Source of the DNA: Bradyrhizobium sp. PSBB068
GTDB lineage: Bacteria > Pseudomonadota > Alphaproteobacteria > Rhizobiales > Xanthobacteraceae
Length of the DNA stretch: 64,000 nt
Direction of reading: 5' to 3'
Assembly (NCBI GenBank): GCA_016839165.1
Contig: CP069300.1
Coordinates: 3,968,001-4,032,000, forward strand
The notes below the pieces were generated by a model. It made no database searches, was not told where the DNA came from, and saw only the letters and a program-made list of their open reading frames with translations. Below are positions 36,201-45,816 of the stretch, piece by piece; position 1 is the stretch's first letter, and each line of letters begins with the position of its first letter. The position numbers and the translations under genes are program-made.

Positions 36201-37127
36201 GTGGCCGTGGTGATCGCGGCGCTGCTGCCGGTGTTCCTGCTGATCGTGCTCGGCTTCGTCCTGAAGCGCACGCTGATGCGGCTCGACACGCAATGGCATG
36301 GGCTGGAGCAGCTCACTTATTACGTGCTGTTCCCCGTCCTGTTGGTACAGACGCTGGTCAAGGCCGACCTGACCAAGGTTCCGGTCGCCGGCGTCGGCGG
36401 CGCGTTGCTGCTCGCGGCGCTCTTGATGTGCCTGCTCTGCCTCGCGCTGCGCGGCCCGCTCGCCCGCGCCGGGGTGGATGGCCCCGCCTTCACCTCGATC
36501 TTCCAGGGCGCGACGCGCTGGCAGACCTATGTCGCGCTGTCGGTGTCACGCAATCTCTATGACAGCACAGGTCTCGCGCTCGCCTCGGTCGCGATGGTCG
36601 CCATCATCCCGCTGGTCAATGTCTTCAGCGTCGCCGTGCTGGCGAGATATGCCTCCTCGGAGAAGCGGTCCGTGAGCGCCATCGTGATGACGGTGCTGAA
36701 GAACCCGCTGATCTGGGCCTGTGTGATCGGTCTCGTCATCAACGTCACGCATATCCCGCTGCCGCAGATCTGGCATGACGTCGCCGACGCGCTCGGCGGC
36801 TCGTCGCTGGCGATCGGCCTGCTGGTGACCGGCGCCGGGCTGCATCCGGAAGGCATCTTCCGTCCCAGCCTCGCCGCCAGCATCGCGCTGGTGCTGAAGC
36901 TGGTGCTGATGCCGGTGCTCACGGTCGCGCTCGCGGTGTGGTTCGGCGTCGCCGGTGCCAATCTCGCCATCGTCGCCGCCTGCGCCGCGGTGCCGACCTC
37001 GCCCTCAGCCTATGTGCTGGCGCGCCAGATGGGCGGCGACGCTCCCCTGCTCGCCCAGATCATCACGCTGCAGACGATCCTGGCCGCGATCACGATGCCG
37101 ATCGTGATCGCCGCGGCAGGGCCTTAG
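36201..37127 (+). CDS. AEC (auxin efflux carrier) family transporter
   Basis: A 308-residue membrane protein with about ten helices, starting from GTG 36201. Segments such as LTYYVLFPVLLVQTLVKADL and AIGLLVTGAGLHPEGIFRPS match the AEC family, which moves malonate, malate or other organic acids. It starts two bases after the ruvX stop. The substrate is not identified. Confidence 0.9.
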   Translation: MAVVIAALLPVFLLIVLGFVLKRTLMRLDTQWHGLEQLTYYVLFPVLLVQTLVKADLTKVPVAGVGGALLLAALLMCLLCLALRGPLARAGVDGPAFTSIFQGATRWQTYVALSVSRNLYDSTGLALASVAMVAIIPLVNVFSVAVLARYASSEKRSVSAIVMTVLKNPLIWACVIGLVINVTHIPLPQIWHDVADALGGSSLAIGLLVTGAGLHPEGIFRPSLAASIALVLKLVLMPVLTVALAVWFGVAGANLAIVAACAAVPTSPSAYVLARQMGGDAPLLAQIITLQTILAAITMPIVIAAAGP

Positions 37128-37208
37128 ACCTCTGCGATCCCAAGTCGAGGCCCGTCTTAATAGTCGTTCACAGTGTGTGCGCGATTCCAAATCATCGGAT
37201 GGCCTTGC

Positions 37209-37979
37209 TCACCCCGCCAGCCACCAGGTCTGGATCGTCGCCGCCAGATTGTTCAGTCCGTGCAGCAGGATGGTGAGCCAGGTCGAGCCGGTGCGGAACC
37301 GCAGATAGCCGAACAGGAGTCCGATCGACAGCACCTCGCACAGGAAGAACCAGTCATATTGCAGATGCATCGCGGTCCAGACCAGCGACGAGAGCAGGAT
37401 CGCGCCGTAAGGACCGAGCGAGCTCTCCGACCAGCCGCGATAGAGCCAGCCGCGCGCAAACAGCTCCTCCCAGAGCGGGGCGGCCACGGCGAAGGCGATC
37501 ACCAATAGCCACAGCGCGCTGTGCTCCTGTGCCGATTTCAGCACGTCGCCCATGAAGCCCGGCGTCACCTCGCGCCCTGCGGCGCGGGACACCAGGTCCC
37601 AGGCGCCGACCAGCACGACGAGCGCGACGATGCCGATGATCACGTTCTTCCACGACGTCCCGCGCAGCCCGAGATAATCGGCGAACGGGATCCGCCTGCG
37701 GCGGATGGCGAACCACAGCATCAGCAGCACCATCGGCAGGCCGGCAAGCACCGAGAGCGAGATGGTCAGGCCGTCGGCGACCACGTGGGTGATGCCGGCC
37801 GCCGACAGTTCCCCGCCCTGCGCGATGATGCGCCAGATGATGACCGCGACCTGGCCAAGGAACATCGCGGCGAAGATCACAAGGCCCCACAGCGCGGTGC
37901 CCCAGAATTTCCAGACCCGCGGGGGACCTGGTGGCGGTTCGACGGAAGCCGGCGGAGTATCGGGATTGAGTGCGTCCAT
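37209..37979 (-). CDS. CPBP-family intramembrane metalloprotease (CAAX-like)
   Basis: A 256-residue protein from ATG 37979 with about eight helices. The ABI/CPBP motifs are LWEELFARGWLYRGW (EExxxR), SSLVWTAMHLQYDW (FxxxH-like) and ILLHGLNNL (HxxxN/B). These suggest an active glutamic-type intramembrane protease; bacterial members are often linked to bacteriocin immunity or membrane processing, but no bacteriocin genes are here. It starts 10 bp after the acyl-CoA dehydrogenase stop, in the same direction. Confidence 0.9.
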   Translation of the reverse strand: MDALNPDTPPASVEPPPGPPRVWKFWGTALWGLVIFAAMFLGQVAVIIWRIIAQGGELSAAGITHVVADGLTISLSVLAGLPMVLLMLWFAIRRRRIPFADYLGLRGTSWKNVIIGIVALVVLVGAWDLVSRAAGREVTPGFMGDVLKSAQEHSALWLLVIAFAVAAPLWEELFARGWLYRGWSESSLGPYGAILLSSLVWTAMHLQYDWFFLCEVLSIGLLFGYLRFRTGSTWLTILLHGLNNLAATIQTWWLAG

Positions 37980-37989
37980 CAGCAAACCT

Positions 37990-39633
37990 TCATGGCAGCG
38001 CCCGCGCCAGCAGCGCGCGCTGATCGGCGTCGGACAGATCCACCGCGCCGTACATGCCGGCGTGGCGTTCGGCAAGACGTGTCGCCGCGAATAGTTCGGC
38101 ACTCTTCTGCGAGACCTGGTTGAGCGCCGCGGCCGCCGCCAGCAGCGCCAGCTTCTCGACCGCAAGCCGCGCGATGCGCTCGCTGTCGGGGCGGCGGAAC
38201 GATTGCCCGATCGATGCGACCGCCTCGGCGGCACCCGGCAGGCCCTCGGTCTCGTCGGCCAGCGCACGCAGCACGACGAGCGCGGCATCGGCCTCGCGGC
38301 CGAGCGCGCGCAACACGTCGAGGCACATCACATTCCCTGAGCCTTCCCAGATCGCGTTGACCGGCGACTCCCGGTAGTGCCGCGCCAGAATGCCCTCCTC
38401 GACATAGCCATTGCCGCCGAGGCACTCCATCGCCTCATAGAGGAAGCCGGGCGCGCTCTTGCAGGTCCAGTATTTGATCGCCGGCGTCAGCAGCCGCATA
38501 TAGGCCGCCTCGCCTGCATCGGCTCCCGCGCGATCGAAGGCGCGGCACAGCCGCATCACCAGCGCGACGGACGCCTCGACATGCAGCGCCATGTCTGACA
38601 GCACCGCCTGCATCAGCGGCTGGTCGGCGAGATGCTTCTGGAACACGCTGCGATGCCGCGCATGGTTGAGCGCATGCGCCAGCCCCGATCGCATCAGGCC
38701 GGCGGACGCGATCGCGCAATCCTGCCGCGTCAGCTGCACCATCTGGATGATGGTGCGGATGCCCTTGCCCTCCTCGCCGATCAACTCGGCATGCGCGCCG
38801 TGGAATTCGACCTCGGACGAGGCATTGGAGCGGTTGCCGAGCTTGTCCTTGAGGCGCTGGAAATGGATCGCATTCACGGTGCCGTCAGGCGCAAACCGCG
38901 GCATGAAGAAGCAGCTCAGGCCATCCTTCGCCTGCGCCAGCACCAGGAACGCGTCGCACATCGGCGCCGACATGAACCATTTGTGCCCGGTGATGCGCCA
39001 GGCGTCGCCATCGGGCTCGGCACGCGTCATGTTGGCGCGCACATCGGTGCCGCCCTGCTTTTCGGTCATGCCCATGCCGAGCGTCATGCCGCGCTTGGCC
39101 CACCATGGCGCAAAGCTCGGGTCGTAGGCGCGCGTGCCGATCACTGGCATCGTTTTCGCGAGGATGTCCGGTTGCGAGGCCAGCGCCGCGACCGAGGCGC
39201 GCGTCATCGTGATCGGGCAGAGGTGACCGGTCTCGACCTGGGAAGCGATGTAGAATTTCGCCGCGCGCACCACCTCGGCCGCGCCGCCGGCGGGTTTGCC
39301 GTCCGCGGTCCAGGTCGAGTTGTGCACCCCGGCATGAGCGGAGTGCGCCATCAACTCGTGATAGGCCGGATGAAACTCGACCTCGTCGCGACGATTGCCC
39401 CTGGCATCGAAGCTGCGCAGCTTCGGCGTGTTTTCATTGGCGACGCGGCCGCGCTCCGCCATCACGGCGGAGCCCCAATGCTTGCCGAAATCGGAGAGTT
39501 CAGCTGACGCCGGCGCCCCGCCATTGGCGGCCACCGCGGCCACGAGCGGCGCGTCGGCCGCGAAGAAGTCGATATCCTCAAACGGCGGCGACTGGTTGAG
39601 GACGTCGTGCGTGGCAAACGGAGCCTGCGTCAT
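37990..39633 (-). CDS. AidB-like acyl-CoA dehydrogenase
   Basis: A 547-residue FAD flavoenzyme. EFHPAYHELMAHSAHAGVHN and LGMGMTEKQGGTDVRANMTR with WRITGHKWFMSAPMCD match the AidB branch, which in Escherichia coli belongs to the adaptive response to alkylation. The catalytic-base region AMECLGGNGYVEEG is also present. The ATG at 39633 is preferred because GAGGAGACC lies immediately upstream. Whether it is alkylation-induced here cannot be seen. Confidence 0.92.
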   Translation of the reverse strand: MTQAPFATHDVLNQSPPFEDIDFFAADAPLVAAVAANGGAPASAELSDFGKHWGSAVMAERGRVANENTPKLRSFDARGNRRDEVEFHPAYHELMAHSAHAGVHNSTWTADGKPAGGAAEVVRAAKFYIASQVETGHLCPITMTRASVAALASQPDILAKTMPVIGTRAYDPSFAPWWAKRGMTLGMGMTEKQGGTDVRANMTRAEPDGDAWRITGHKWFMSAPMCDAFLVLAQAKDGLSCFFMPRFAPDGTVNAIHFQRLKDKLGNRSNASSEVEFHGAHAELIGEEGKGIRTIIQMVQLTRQDCAIASAGLMRSGLAHALNHARHRSVFQKHLADQPLMQAVLSDMALHVEASVALVMRLCRAFDRAGADAGEAAYMRLLTPAIKYWTCKSAPGFLYEAMECLGGNGYVEEGILARHYRESPVNAIWEGSGNVMCLDVLRALGREADAALVVLRALADETEGLPGAAEAVASIGQSFRRPDSERIARLAVEKLALLAAAAALNQVSQKSAELFAATRLAERHAGMYGAVDLSDADQRALLARALP

Positions 39634-39782
39634 GGTCTCCTCGGGATTGATCTTTCTGCGCGCAATGCCGGGAACGCCGGCCTGCACGGGCCAGGATCAT
39701 GCGCCGGCGGCAGCGCGATGGAATCGCGGGGATCATAGGCCTGCGACCCGGCGCGGGGCAGCAAAAAGTACACGCCAGACGG

Positions 39783-40196
39783 TCAGGTCAAACGCGTCCT
39801 GTCCACCTTGGTCCTGGACGCCAGTACCGGAAGCAGATCGCCGGCGTGCAGCGCTTGGCCGCAGGGGAAGGACGACATCCGCAGCACCGACTGATGCGTG
39901 GCCCCGTCGACCGGCGACACATAGGCGACGCGGACCTCGATCTTGTGTCTCACATCGTAGCCCTGCCACTTCGGATTGTCTTTCCGCAGCGCTTCGGCAG
40001 CTTCGCAACGGACCATGTCGGAGGTCCACCTGGTCTTGGTGAGGATTCCGCGCTCGACCCTTTCCAGATAGCATTGGTCGCTGACGCCGCTGATGCGCGC
40101 GTCGACGCGCGTGTAGTTCGTGGTCTTGTCGTACTGGTCATAGGCCACGACGCCGATCGCACCGACCAAGATGATCGCAAGGCCTGCCAGACGCAT
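39783..40196 (-). CDS. membrane-anchored protein of unknown function
   Basis: A 137-residue protein with an N-terminal membrane segment (MRLAGLAIILVGAIGVVAYD) and a probable periplasmic domain with YTRVDARISGVSDQCYLERV, which recalls DUF3592-like folds. Three cysteines (DQCYLE, MVRCEA, FPCGQA) could form disulfides. The ATG at 40196 fits the signal anchor; the frame is open to 40223. No function is known. Confidence 0.7.
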   Translation of the reverse strand: MRLAGLAIILVGAIGVVAYDQYDKTTNYTRVDARISGVSDQCYLERVERGILTKTRWTSDMVRCEAAEALRKDNPKWQGYDVRHKIEVRVAYVSPVDGATHQSVLRMSSFPCGQALHAGDLLPVLASRTKVDRTRLT

Positions 40197-40325
40197 GTTC
40201 CGTGCTCCCGTTCGTCCGCCCATGATAGGCGCGGCAATTAAGGAGTGTTGAATGCGCGCGCCGCCGCCGTTGCGAGGGCAAGCATTGGGTTGCGCACATG
40301 CTTCGGATTTGAGGAAAATCCGGTG

Positions 40326-41093
40326 CTATCGCGCCCGCACGATCGGGAAATCGTAGGCGGCGCCGCCCGCCCCCGGCAGCGAGAAGTGCCACCATTCCTT
40401 TGAATAGTTGGCAAACCCCTGCCGGGCCATCGCCGCGACCAGCGTGCTCCGCCAGCGCCGCTGCGCCGGCGTGACCGAGCTCGCAGCGGTGTGGGCCTTG
40501 ACGTCGGAACAATCATAGCCGGTGCCCATGTCGACACTGCCCTCCGGGGCGCGGGCGGCGGCGGGCGCGGTGCAATCGGCATAATCCTTGGCCGGATCGA
40601 ATTTGCGCGAATTGTCGGCGCCAAGATCGACCAGCGTGAGATCGACGGCGGCGCCGGTCGAATGACCGGAATGAGTGGCGATATAGCCGAGGCGGAACAA
40701 ATCCGCCTTCGAGAACGCCGGGTTGTAGCGGCGTTCGGCAGCGGTCTCCTTGCCGTTCCGCGACCACGCCACCATGTCGGCGACCGCACGGGCCGGCCGG
40801 TAGCAATCGAACATCTTCAGCGACAGTCGTTGCCGCGCCAGCTCCTGCTGCACGGCCTTGAGGCGCACCCCCACCTCCCGCTTCACCACGCATTCCGCCG
40901 CGTCGTACCCCGCGATCGGCCGCCCCGTGAAGTTGTTCGCACCGGCGTAACGGATGTCCTGGATGATGGTCGGATCGACATCGCGGAGGAACACGAAGTC
41001 GCCCGGCAGCCCCTGGGCAAGGGCCGGCCAGACCAGCCCCGCAACAGCGATGACGATCACGACAATTTTCACGAGCGCGCGCTCCGGCGTCAT
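40326..41093 (-). CDS. M15-family D-alanyl-D-alanine dipeptidase (VanX/DdpX-like)
   Basis: A 255-residue peptidase with a signal peptide (MTPERALVKIVVIVIAVAGL, then VWPALA). Zinc motif HSGHSTGAAVDLTL (SxHxxGxAxD) and the C-terminal EWWHF are intact. Such enzymes cleave D-Ala-D-Ala in cell-wall recycling. The ATG at 41093 starts the signal peptide; upstream open frame to 41201 lacks similarity. No vancomycin resistance genes are nearby, so a recycling role is more likely. Divergent from pyrB. Confidence 0.93.
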   Translation of the reverse strand: MTPERALVKIVVIVIAVAGLVWPALAQGLPGDFVFLRDVDPTIIQDIRYAGANNFTGRPIAGYDAAECVVKREVGVRLKAVQQELARQRLSLKMFDCYRPARAVADMVAWSRNGKETAAERRYNPAFSKADLFRLGYIATHSGHSTGAAVDLTLVDLGADNSRKFDPAKDYADCTAPAAARAPEGSVDMGTGYDCSDVKAHTAASSVTPAQRRWRSTLVAAMARQGFANYSKEWWHFSLPGAGGAAYDFPIVRAR

Positions 41094-41277
41094 CGCCGGG
41101 TTGATCCCGGGCTCCAGTTCTTGTTCCGGAAACGCCTGCAAAAGCAAGGCGCGGATGCCGGGCGGAAGCCGTGCCGTGGCCGCCGGGAAGCCCTGCCGCA
41201 TCTTACTCGGGGAAAACTCCTGAGGCCCCTCTTCGCGCTTGCCCCACCGGCCATCCGCGCCTATAGCTCTGGCTTTA

Positions 41278-42231
41278 ATGACCCCATCATTGAAATCGAC
41301 TTTTGTCCTCGGTCACCGGCATCTGCTGGGCATCGAGGGCCTTTCCGCTGACGACATCACGGGCCTGCTCGACCTCTCCGAGGAGTATGTCGAGCTCAAC
41401 CGCCAGGTCGACAAGAAACGCGCCAGTCTGCGCGGCCGCACCCAGGTCAATCTGTTCTTCGAGGCCTCGACCCGGACCCAGTCCTCGTTCGAGATCGCCG
41501 GAAAACGCTTGGGCGCCGACGTCATGAACATGTCGGTGTCATCAATGTCGACCCGCAAGGGCGAGACCCTGATGGACACCGCGGTGACGCTGAACGCGAT
41601 GCACCCCGACATCCTGGTGGTGCGCCACCACGCCTCCGGCGCGGTCGAGCTGCTGGCGCGCAAGGTTGACGGTTCCGTGATCAATGCCGGCGACGGCAGC
41701 CACGAGCACCCGACCCAGGCGCTACTCGACGCGCTCACCATCCGCCGCAACAAGGGCCGGCTCGAGGGGCTCGTGATCGCGATCTGCGGCGACGTGCTGC
41801 ATTCCCGAGTGGCGCGCTCCAACATCTTCCTGCTCAACACGATGGGCGCCCGCGTCCGCGTGGTGGCTCCCTCCACCTTGCTGCCGCCCGGCATCGAGCG
41901 GATGGGCGTCGAGGTCGCGCGTGACATGCGCGAGGGGCTGAACGGCGCCGACATCGTCATGATGCTGCGGCTGCAGCGCGAGCGCATGAACGGCTCCTTC
42001 GTGCCGTCGTCGGGCGAGTATTTCCACTATTTCGGCCTCGACCAGAAGAAGCTCGGCTACGCCAAGCCGGACGCGCTGGTGATGCATCCGGGGCCGATGA
42101 ACCGCGGTGTCGAGATCGACACCTTCGTTGCCGACGGCGCGCAATCGCTGATCCGTGAACAAGTCGAAATGGGTGTGGCGGTGCGCATGGCAGTGCTCGA
42201 AGCGCTCGCCCGCAACCTGCCGAACGCGTGA
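41278..42231 (+). CDS. pyrB: Aspartate carbamoyltransferase catalytic subunit
   Basis: Second step of pyrimidine synthesis. [20 protein letters not shown] holds the carbamoyl-phosphate loop [15 protein letters not shown] and [18 protein letters not shown] are conserved, with [12 protein letters not shown] at the C-terminus. 317 residues from ATG 41278 is normal. The pyrC-like gene starts four bases after the stop. No pyrI is present, so complex formation with the pyrC-like protein is plausible. Confidence 0.96.
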   Translation: MTPSLKSTFVLGHRHLLGIEGLSADDITGLLDLSEEYVELNRQVDKKRASLRGRTQVNLFFEASTRTQSSFEIAGKRLGADVMNMSVSSMSTRKGETLMDTAVTLNAMHPDILVVRHHASGAVELLARKVDGSVINAGDGSHEHPTQALLDALTIRRNKGRLEGLVIAICGDVLHSRVARSNIFLLNTMGARVRVVAPSTLLPPGIERMGVEVARDMREGLNGADIVMMLRLQRERMNGSFVPSSGEYFHYFGLDQKKLGYAKPDALVMHPGPMNRGVEIDTFVADGAQSLIREQVEMGVAVRMAVLEALARNLPNA

Positions 42232-42235
42232 CGCC

Positions 42236-43537
42236 ATGCTGACTGACCGCCGCCCCATCCTGCTCGCCAACGCCCGCGTCATCGATCCCTCCCGCGACTT
42301 CGACGGTCCGGGCGATGTCCTGATCGCAGACGGCGTGATCCGTGACGCCAAGCGTGGCATCGGTGCCGCCGGCGTCCCCGAAGGCACCGACATCGTCAAT
42401 TGCGCCGGCAAGATCGTGGCCCCCGGCCTGATCGACATGCGCGCCTTCGTCGGCGAACCCGGCGCCAGCCATCGCGAGACCTTTGCATCCGCCAGCCAGG
42501 CCGCCGCCGCCGGCGGCATCACCACCATCATCTGCCAGCCCGACACCTCGCCAGTGATCGACAATTCGGCGACCGTCGACTTCGTGCTGCGCCGCGCCCG
42601 CGACACCGCGATCGTCAACATCCATCCGATGGCGGCGCTGACCAAGGGCATGCAGGGCCAGGAGATGACCGAGATCGGCCTGCTCAAGGCCGCCGGCGCC
42701 GTCGCCTTCACCGATGGCGACCGCAGCGTCACCAACGCCCAGGTGATGCGGCGCGCGCTGACCTATGCCCGCGATTTCGATGCGCTGATCGTGCATCACA
42801 CCGAGGATCCGCATCTGGTCGGCGAAGGCGTCATGAACGAAGGCGAGTTCGCCACCCGGCTCGGCCTCGCCGGGATTCCGACCGCCGCCGAATCGATCAT
42901 GCTCGAGCGCGACATGCGGCTCGCGGGGCTGACCGGCGGGCGCTATCACGCGGCCTCGCTGACCTCGACCGAGTCGCTGGAGATCCTCAAGCGTGCCCGC
43001 GACGCCGGCCACAACGTTTCGGCCTCGGTCTCGATCAACCATGTGACCTTGAACGAAAACGACATCGGCCCCTACCGCACCTTCCTCAAGCTGGCGCCGC
43101 CGCTGCGCACCGAGGAGGACCGCAGGGCGCTGGTCGCGGCGCTGGCCTCCGGGCTGATTGATGTCGTGATGAGCGATCACAATCCGCAGGACGTCGAGGT
43201 CAAGCGGTTGCCGTTCGCGGAAGCGGCCAGCGGCGCAGTCGGCCTGCAGACCATGCTGCCGGCGGCGCTGCGGCTGATCCACAATGGCGAGATGGACTTC
43301 AAGACGCTGATCCGGGCGATGTCGACGCGGCCGGCCGAACTGCTCGGCCTGCCGGGCGGCACCCTGCGCGCCGGCGCCCCGGCCGACGTGATCGTGATCG
43401 ATGCCGACACACCCTGGGTGCTCGATCGCGACGATCTCAAATCACTGTGCAAGAATACGCCGTTCGACGACGCCCGCTTCTCGGGCCGCGTGACGCGGAC
43501 CATCGTCGGTGGACGCACCGTGTACGAGCACGTCTAA
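42236..43537 (+). CDS. Dihydroorotase-like protein lacking the HxH metal motif (PyrX-like)
   Basis: A 433-residue amidohydrolase-fold protein of the dihydroorotase family. At the canonical D-x-H-x-H-x-R-E-P-G site it reads D67-M-R69-A-F71-V-G73-E-P-G, so both metal-binding His and the substrate Arg are replaced. Other ligand positions are partly kept (IVHHTEDP, SINHVTLN, MSDHNPQ). In several bacteria an inactive PyrC homologue next to pyrB supports aspartate carbamoyltransferase assembly; that role is inferred here. It follows pyrB by four bases, so stoichiometric coexpression is expected. If so, an active dihydroorotase must be elsewhere. Confidence 0.9.
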   Translation: MLTDRRPILLANARVIDPSRDFDGPGDVLIADGVIRDAKRGIGAAGVPEGTDIVNCAGKIVAPGLIDMRAFVGEPGASHRETFASASQAAAAGGITTIICQPDTSPVIDNSATVDFVLRRARDTAIVNIHPMAALTKGMQGQEMTEIGLLKAAGAVAFTDGDRSVTNAQVMRRALTYARDFDALIVHHTEDPHLVGEGVMNEGEFATRLGLAGIPTAAESIMLERDMRLAGLTGGRYHAASLTSTESLEILKRARDAGHNVSASVSINHVTLNENDIGPYRTFLKLAPPLRTEEDRRALVAALASGLIDVVMSDHNPQDVEVKRLPFAEAASGAVGLQTMLPAALRLIHNGEMDFKTLIRAMSTRPAELLGLPGGTLRAGAPADVIVIDADTPWVLDRDDLKSLCKNTPFDDARFSGRVTRTIVGGRTVYEHV

Positions 43538-43550
43538 GTCAGAGTGGAAC

Positions 43551-43658
43551 CTAGCGCGCCGCGAGTTGCGACATCGCCTCCATCGTCGTTCCAACGACGA
43601 TGGCCGCGACGTAAACGACAAAGAAAACCTGCTCCAGCCGCCTGCGAACAGAAGCCAT
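43551..43658 (-). CDS. 35-residue single-pass membrane peptide
   Basis: MASVRRRLEQVFFVVYVAAI then VVGTTMEAMSQLAAR. Three arginines precede one hydrophobic helix, which predicts an N-in orientation. GAGGGAGC lies five to six bases before the ATG at 43658, a very good ribosome binding site. It is convergent with the pyrC-like gene, 13 bp from its stop. Function unknown. Confidence 0.65.
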   Translation of the reverse strand: MASVRRRLEQVFFVVYVAAIVVGTTMEAMSQLAAR

Positions 43659-43763
43659 GATAAGCTCCCTCATTTCCACGGCCATGGTGCGGATTGATGG
43701 TTAATATTTCATTGATGGATTCGTCCGAATTGGACCGTCCCGGCTGTCCAGGGAGCCACCGCG

Positions 43764-44360
43764 ATGTCTGCTGACGCGTTCCTGCCGGCCGCCTTGCTGA
43801 TAGGCTATCTCTTGGGCTCGATCCCGTTCGGCATGATCCTGACGAGGCTCGCCGGCACGCAGGATCTGCGCACCATCGGCTCGGGCAATATCGGCGCCAC
43901 CAACGTGCTGCGCACCGGCCGCAAGGGCCTCGCCGCGGCGACGCTGATCGGCGACATGCTGAAGGGCACGGTCGCCGTCATCATCGCGGGGACGATCGGT
44001 GGCCCGAATGCGGCAATGCTGGCGGCGCTGGGGGCATTCCTCGGCCACCTCTTCCCGGTCTGGCTGAAATTCCACGGCGGCAAGGGTGTCGCGACCTATC
44101 TCGGCGTGCTGCTCGGCCTGTTCTGGCCGGCGGCGCTGATCTTTGCCGTGATCTGGCTCGGCACCGCCTACACCACGCGCTACTCGTCGCTGTCGGCGCT
44201 GATCGCCGCGTTCGTGACGCCGCTGTTCCTGTGGTGGTTCGGCCACAGCGCGCTCGCCTCGCTGTTCGCCGTGCTGACGCTGCTGCTGTTCTACATGCAC
44301 CGCGAGAACATCAAGCGCCTGCAGGCCGGCACCGAAGGCAAGATCGGCGAGAAGAAATAG
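43764..44360 (+). CDS. plsY: Glycerol-3-phosphate acyltransferase PlsY
   Basis: Transfers acyl from acyl-phosphate to glycerol 3-phosphate, the first step of phospholipid synthesis. Conserved loops: [37 protein letters not shown], and [17 protein letters not shown], all cytosolic catalytic motifs. Five or so membrane helices; 198 residues is normal. Stands alone on the plus strand; a palindromic repeat starts eight bases after its stop. Confidence 0.96.
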   Translation: MSADAFLPAALLIGYLLGSIPFGMILTRLAGTQDLRTIGSGNIGATNVLRTGRKGLAAATLIGDMLKGTVAVIIAGTIGGPNAAMLAALGAFLGHLFPVWLKFHGGKGVATYLGVLLGLFWPAALIFAVIWLGTAYTTRYSSLSALIAAFVTPLFLWWFGHSALASLFAVLTLLLFYMHRENIKRLQAGTEGKIGEKK

Positions 44361-44368
44361 ATCTCTCC

Positions 44369-44471
44369 GTCATTCCGGGGCTCGCGTAGCGAGAGCCCGG
44401 AATCCATCGAGCCGCAGATGTCGCTGTGAAATGGATTCCGGGCTCGCGACTTCGTCGCGCCCCGGAATGAC
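44369..44471. repeat. intergenic palindromic repeat, copy A
   Basis: A 103-bp unit with ends GTCATTCCGGGGCTCGCG and CGCGCCCCGGAATGAC and a central pair of arms GAGCCCGGAATCCAT / ATGGATTCCGGGCTC. Closely related units lie at 49825-49927 and 56899-57004. It sits between the convergent plsY and amidase genes and could form a long hairpin in RNA. Confidence 0.9.
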
Positions 44472-44476
44472 AGTCG

Positions 44477-45715
44477 TTATTTTCCCAACGCATCCTCAAC
44501 AAAACTCGCGGCCGCCAGCGCCTTCGCATCGCCGCCGAACGGCGCGATCACCGTCACTCCCACCGGCAATCCCGCTTCGGCAACCAGCGTCGGCACGTTG
44601 ACGCAGGGTACGCCCATCAAGGTCCAGAGCCGGTTGTAACGGGGATCGCCGGTCGACGTCAGTCCCTTCGGCGCGGCACCCGGCGCCGACAGCGTCAGCA
44701 GCACGTCGACCTCGTCGAAAATGCCGGCCAGCGCCTGCCGCGCCCGCAGCGTGACGTCCATCGCCGCGTCGTACTCGGCGGGCGTGCCGCCTTTGCTCTC
44801 GTCGAGCCGGCCACGCAGCAGCGGCGGCATCGCCTCGTAGTTCTGCCCATACTCCCAGGCGAGCGACTGATGCGCCTCGAACTCCTGCACGTCAGGATGG
44901 ATCCGCCATGCCTCCGCGATGACGTCGGCCACGGCAATCTCACGCACCGTCGCGCCGGCCTGCTCCGCGGCGCGTGCGGCCCGCTGCAACGCCTCCGCGC
45001 CGGACGGTTCGGGCGCGCCGGCGAAGGCTTGCGTCACCATGCCGATCCGCGGCGCCGGCACAGCCGATGGCACGACAAGATCAGTCCGTTTCGTCATCGC
45101 GGCCAGCCCCAGCGCGACATCGCGCACGCCGGCGCCGAACAACCCGACCGTATCGAGCGTCCATGAAAAACACTTCACGCCGACGGTCGGCAGCAGCCGG
45201 TAGCTCGGCTTGATCGCGGCGACGCCGCAGAACGAGGCCGGCCGGATCACCGAGCCTCCGGTCTGTGTCCCCAATGCCAGCGAGACCATGCCGGCAGCGA
45301 CCGCAGCCGCCGAGCCCGAGGACGATCCACCCGGGGTGTGCGCGTGGTTGCGCGGATTGACCGTCGCGGTCGGATCATTCGCCGCGAACGCGGTCGTCGT
45401 GGTCTTGCCGATGATGGTCGCGCCAGCCTGCTTCAGCGCCATCACCACAGGCGCATCGGCCCGCGGCTGATGGCCGCGATAGATCGCAGCGCCCATCTCG
45501 GTCGGGAAGTCAGCGGTATCGATGATGTCCTTGATGCCGACCGCGATGCCACGCAAAGGCCCGGCCGTTTGCGCACGCGCCCTTGGATCATGGCGGACGA
45601 AGGCCCCGATCGCATTGTCCTGTGCGCGGATCGCCTCCAGCGATTGGCCGATGGCGGCATCCGGCAACAGCGCGCCCTGCTCGATACGCGCTTGAAAGTC
45701 GGCAAGTGAGATCAT
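44477..45715 (-). CDS. Amidase-signature family hydrolase
   Basis: A 412-residue protein with the amidase triad: GIAVGIKDIIDTADFPTEMG (Lys), HTPGGSSSGSAAAVAAGMVS (cis-Ser) and GTQTGGSVIRPASFCG (nucleophile Ser). It is about 80 residues shorter than GatA and lies away from the gat genes, so a small-molecule amidase is preferred. Substrate unknown. Divergent from dprA, 101 bp away. Confidence 0.9.
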   Translation of the reverse strand: MISLADFQARIEQGALLPDAAIGQSLEAIRAQDNAIGAFVRHDPRARAQTAGPLRGIAVGIKDIIDTADFPTEMGAAIYRGHQPRADAPVVMALKQAGATIIGKTTTTAFAANDPTATVNPRNHAHTPGGSSSGSAAAVAAGMVSLALGTQTGGSVIRPASFCGVAAIKPSYRLLPTVGVKCFSWTLDTVGLFGAGVRDVALGLAAMTKRTDLVVPSAVPAPRIGMVTQAFAGAPEPSGAEALQRAARAAEQAGATVREIAVADVIAEAWRIHPDVQEFEAHQSLAWEYGQNYEAMPPLLRGRLDESKGGTPAEYDAAMDVTLRARQALAGIFDEVDVLLTLSAPGAAPKGLTSTGDPRYNRLWTLMGVPCVNVPTLVAEAGLPVGVTVIAPFGGDAKALAAASFVEDALGK

Positions 45716-45816
45716 GGGAGCTTCCTGATGTTGGCGGCTGCTTTTAGCGCGTCACGCGCGGTGGCGCCAATGTCGCAGTTGATCACAATCTCTGGTTGGG
45801 CGAAGCTGGGCCTCCC

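Noticed and set aside
40326..41093. Vancomycin resistance vanX
   Set aside because: Only the dipeptidase fold is present, with a signal peptide and no vanH/vanA genes; a cell-wall recycling role is more likely.
44477..45715. Second gatA
   Set aside because: Shorter than GatA, diverged outside the amidase signature and not linked to gatB or gatC; called a generic amidase.
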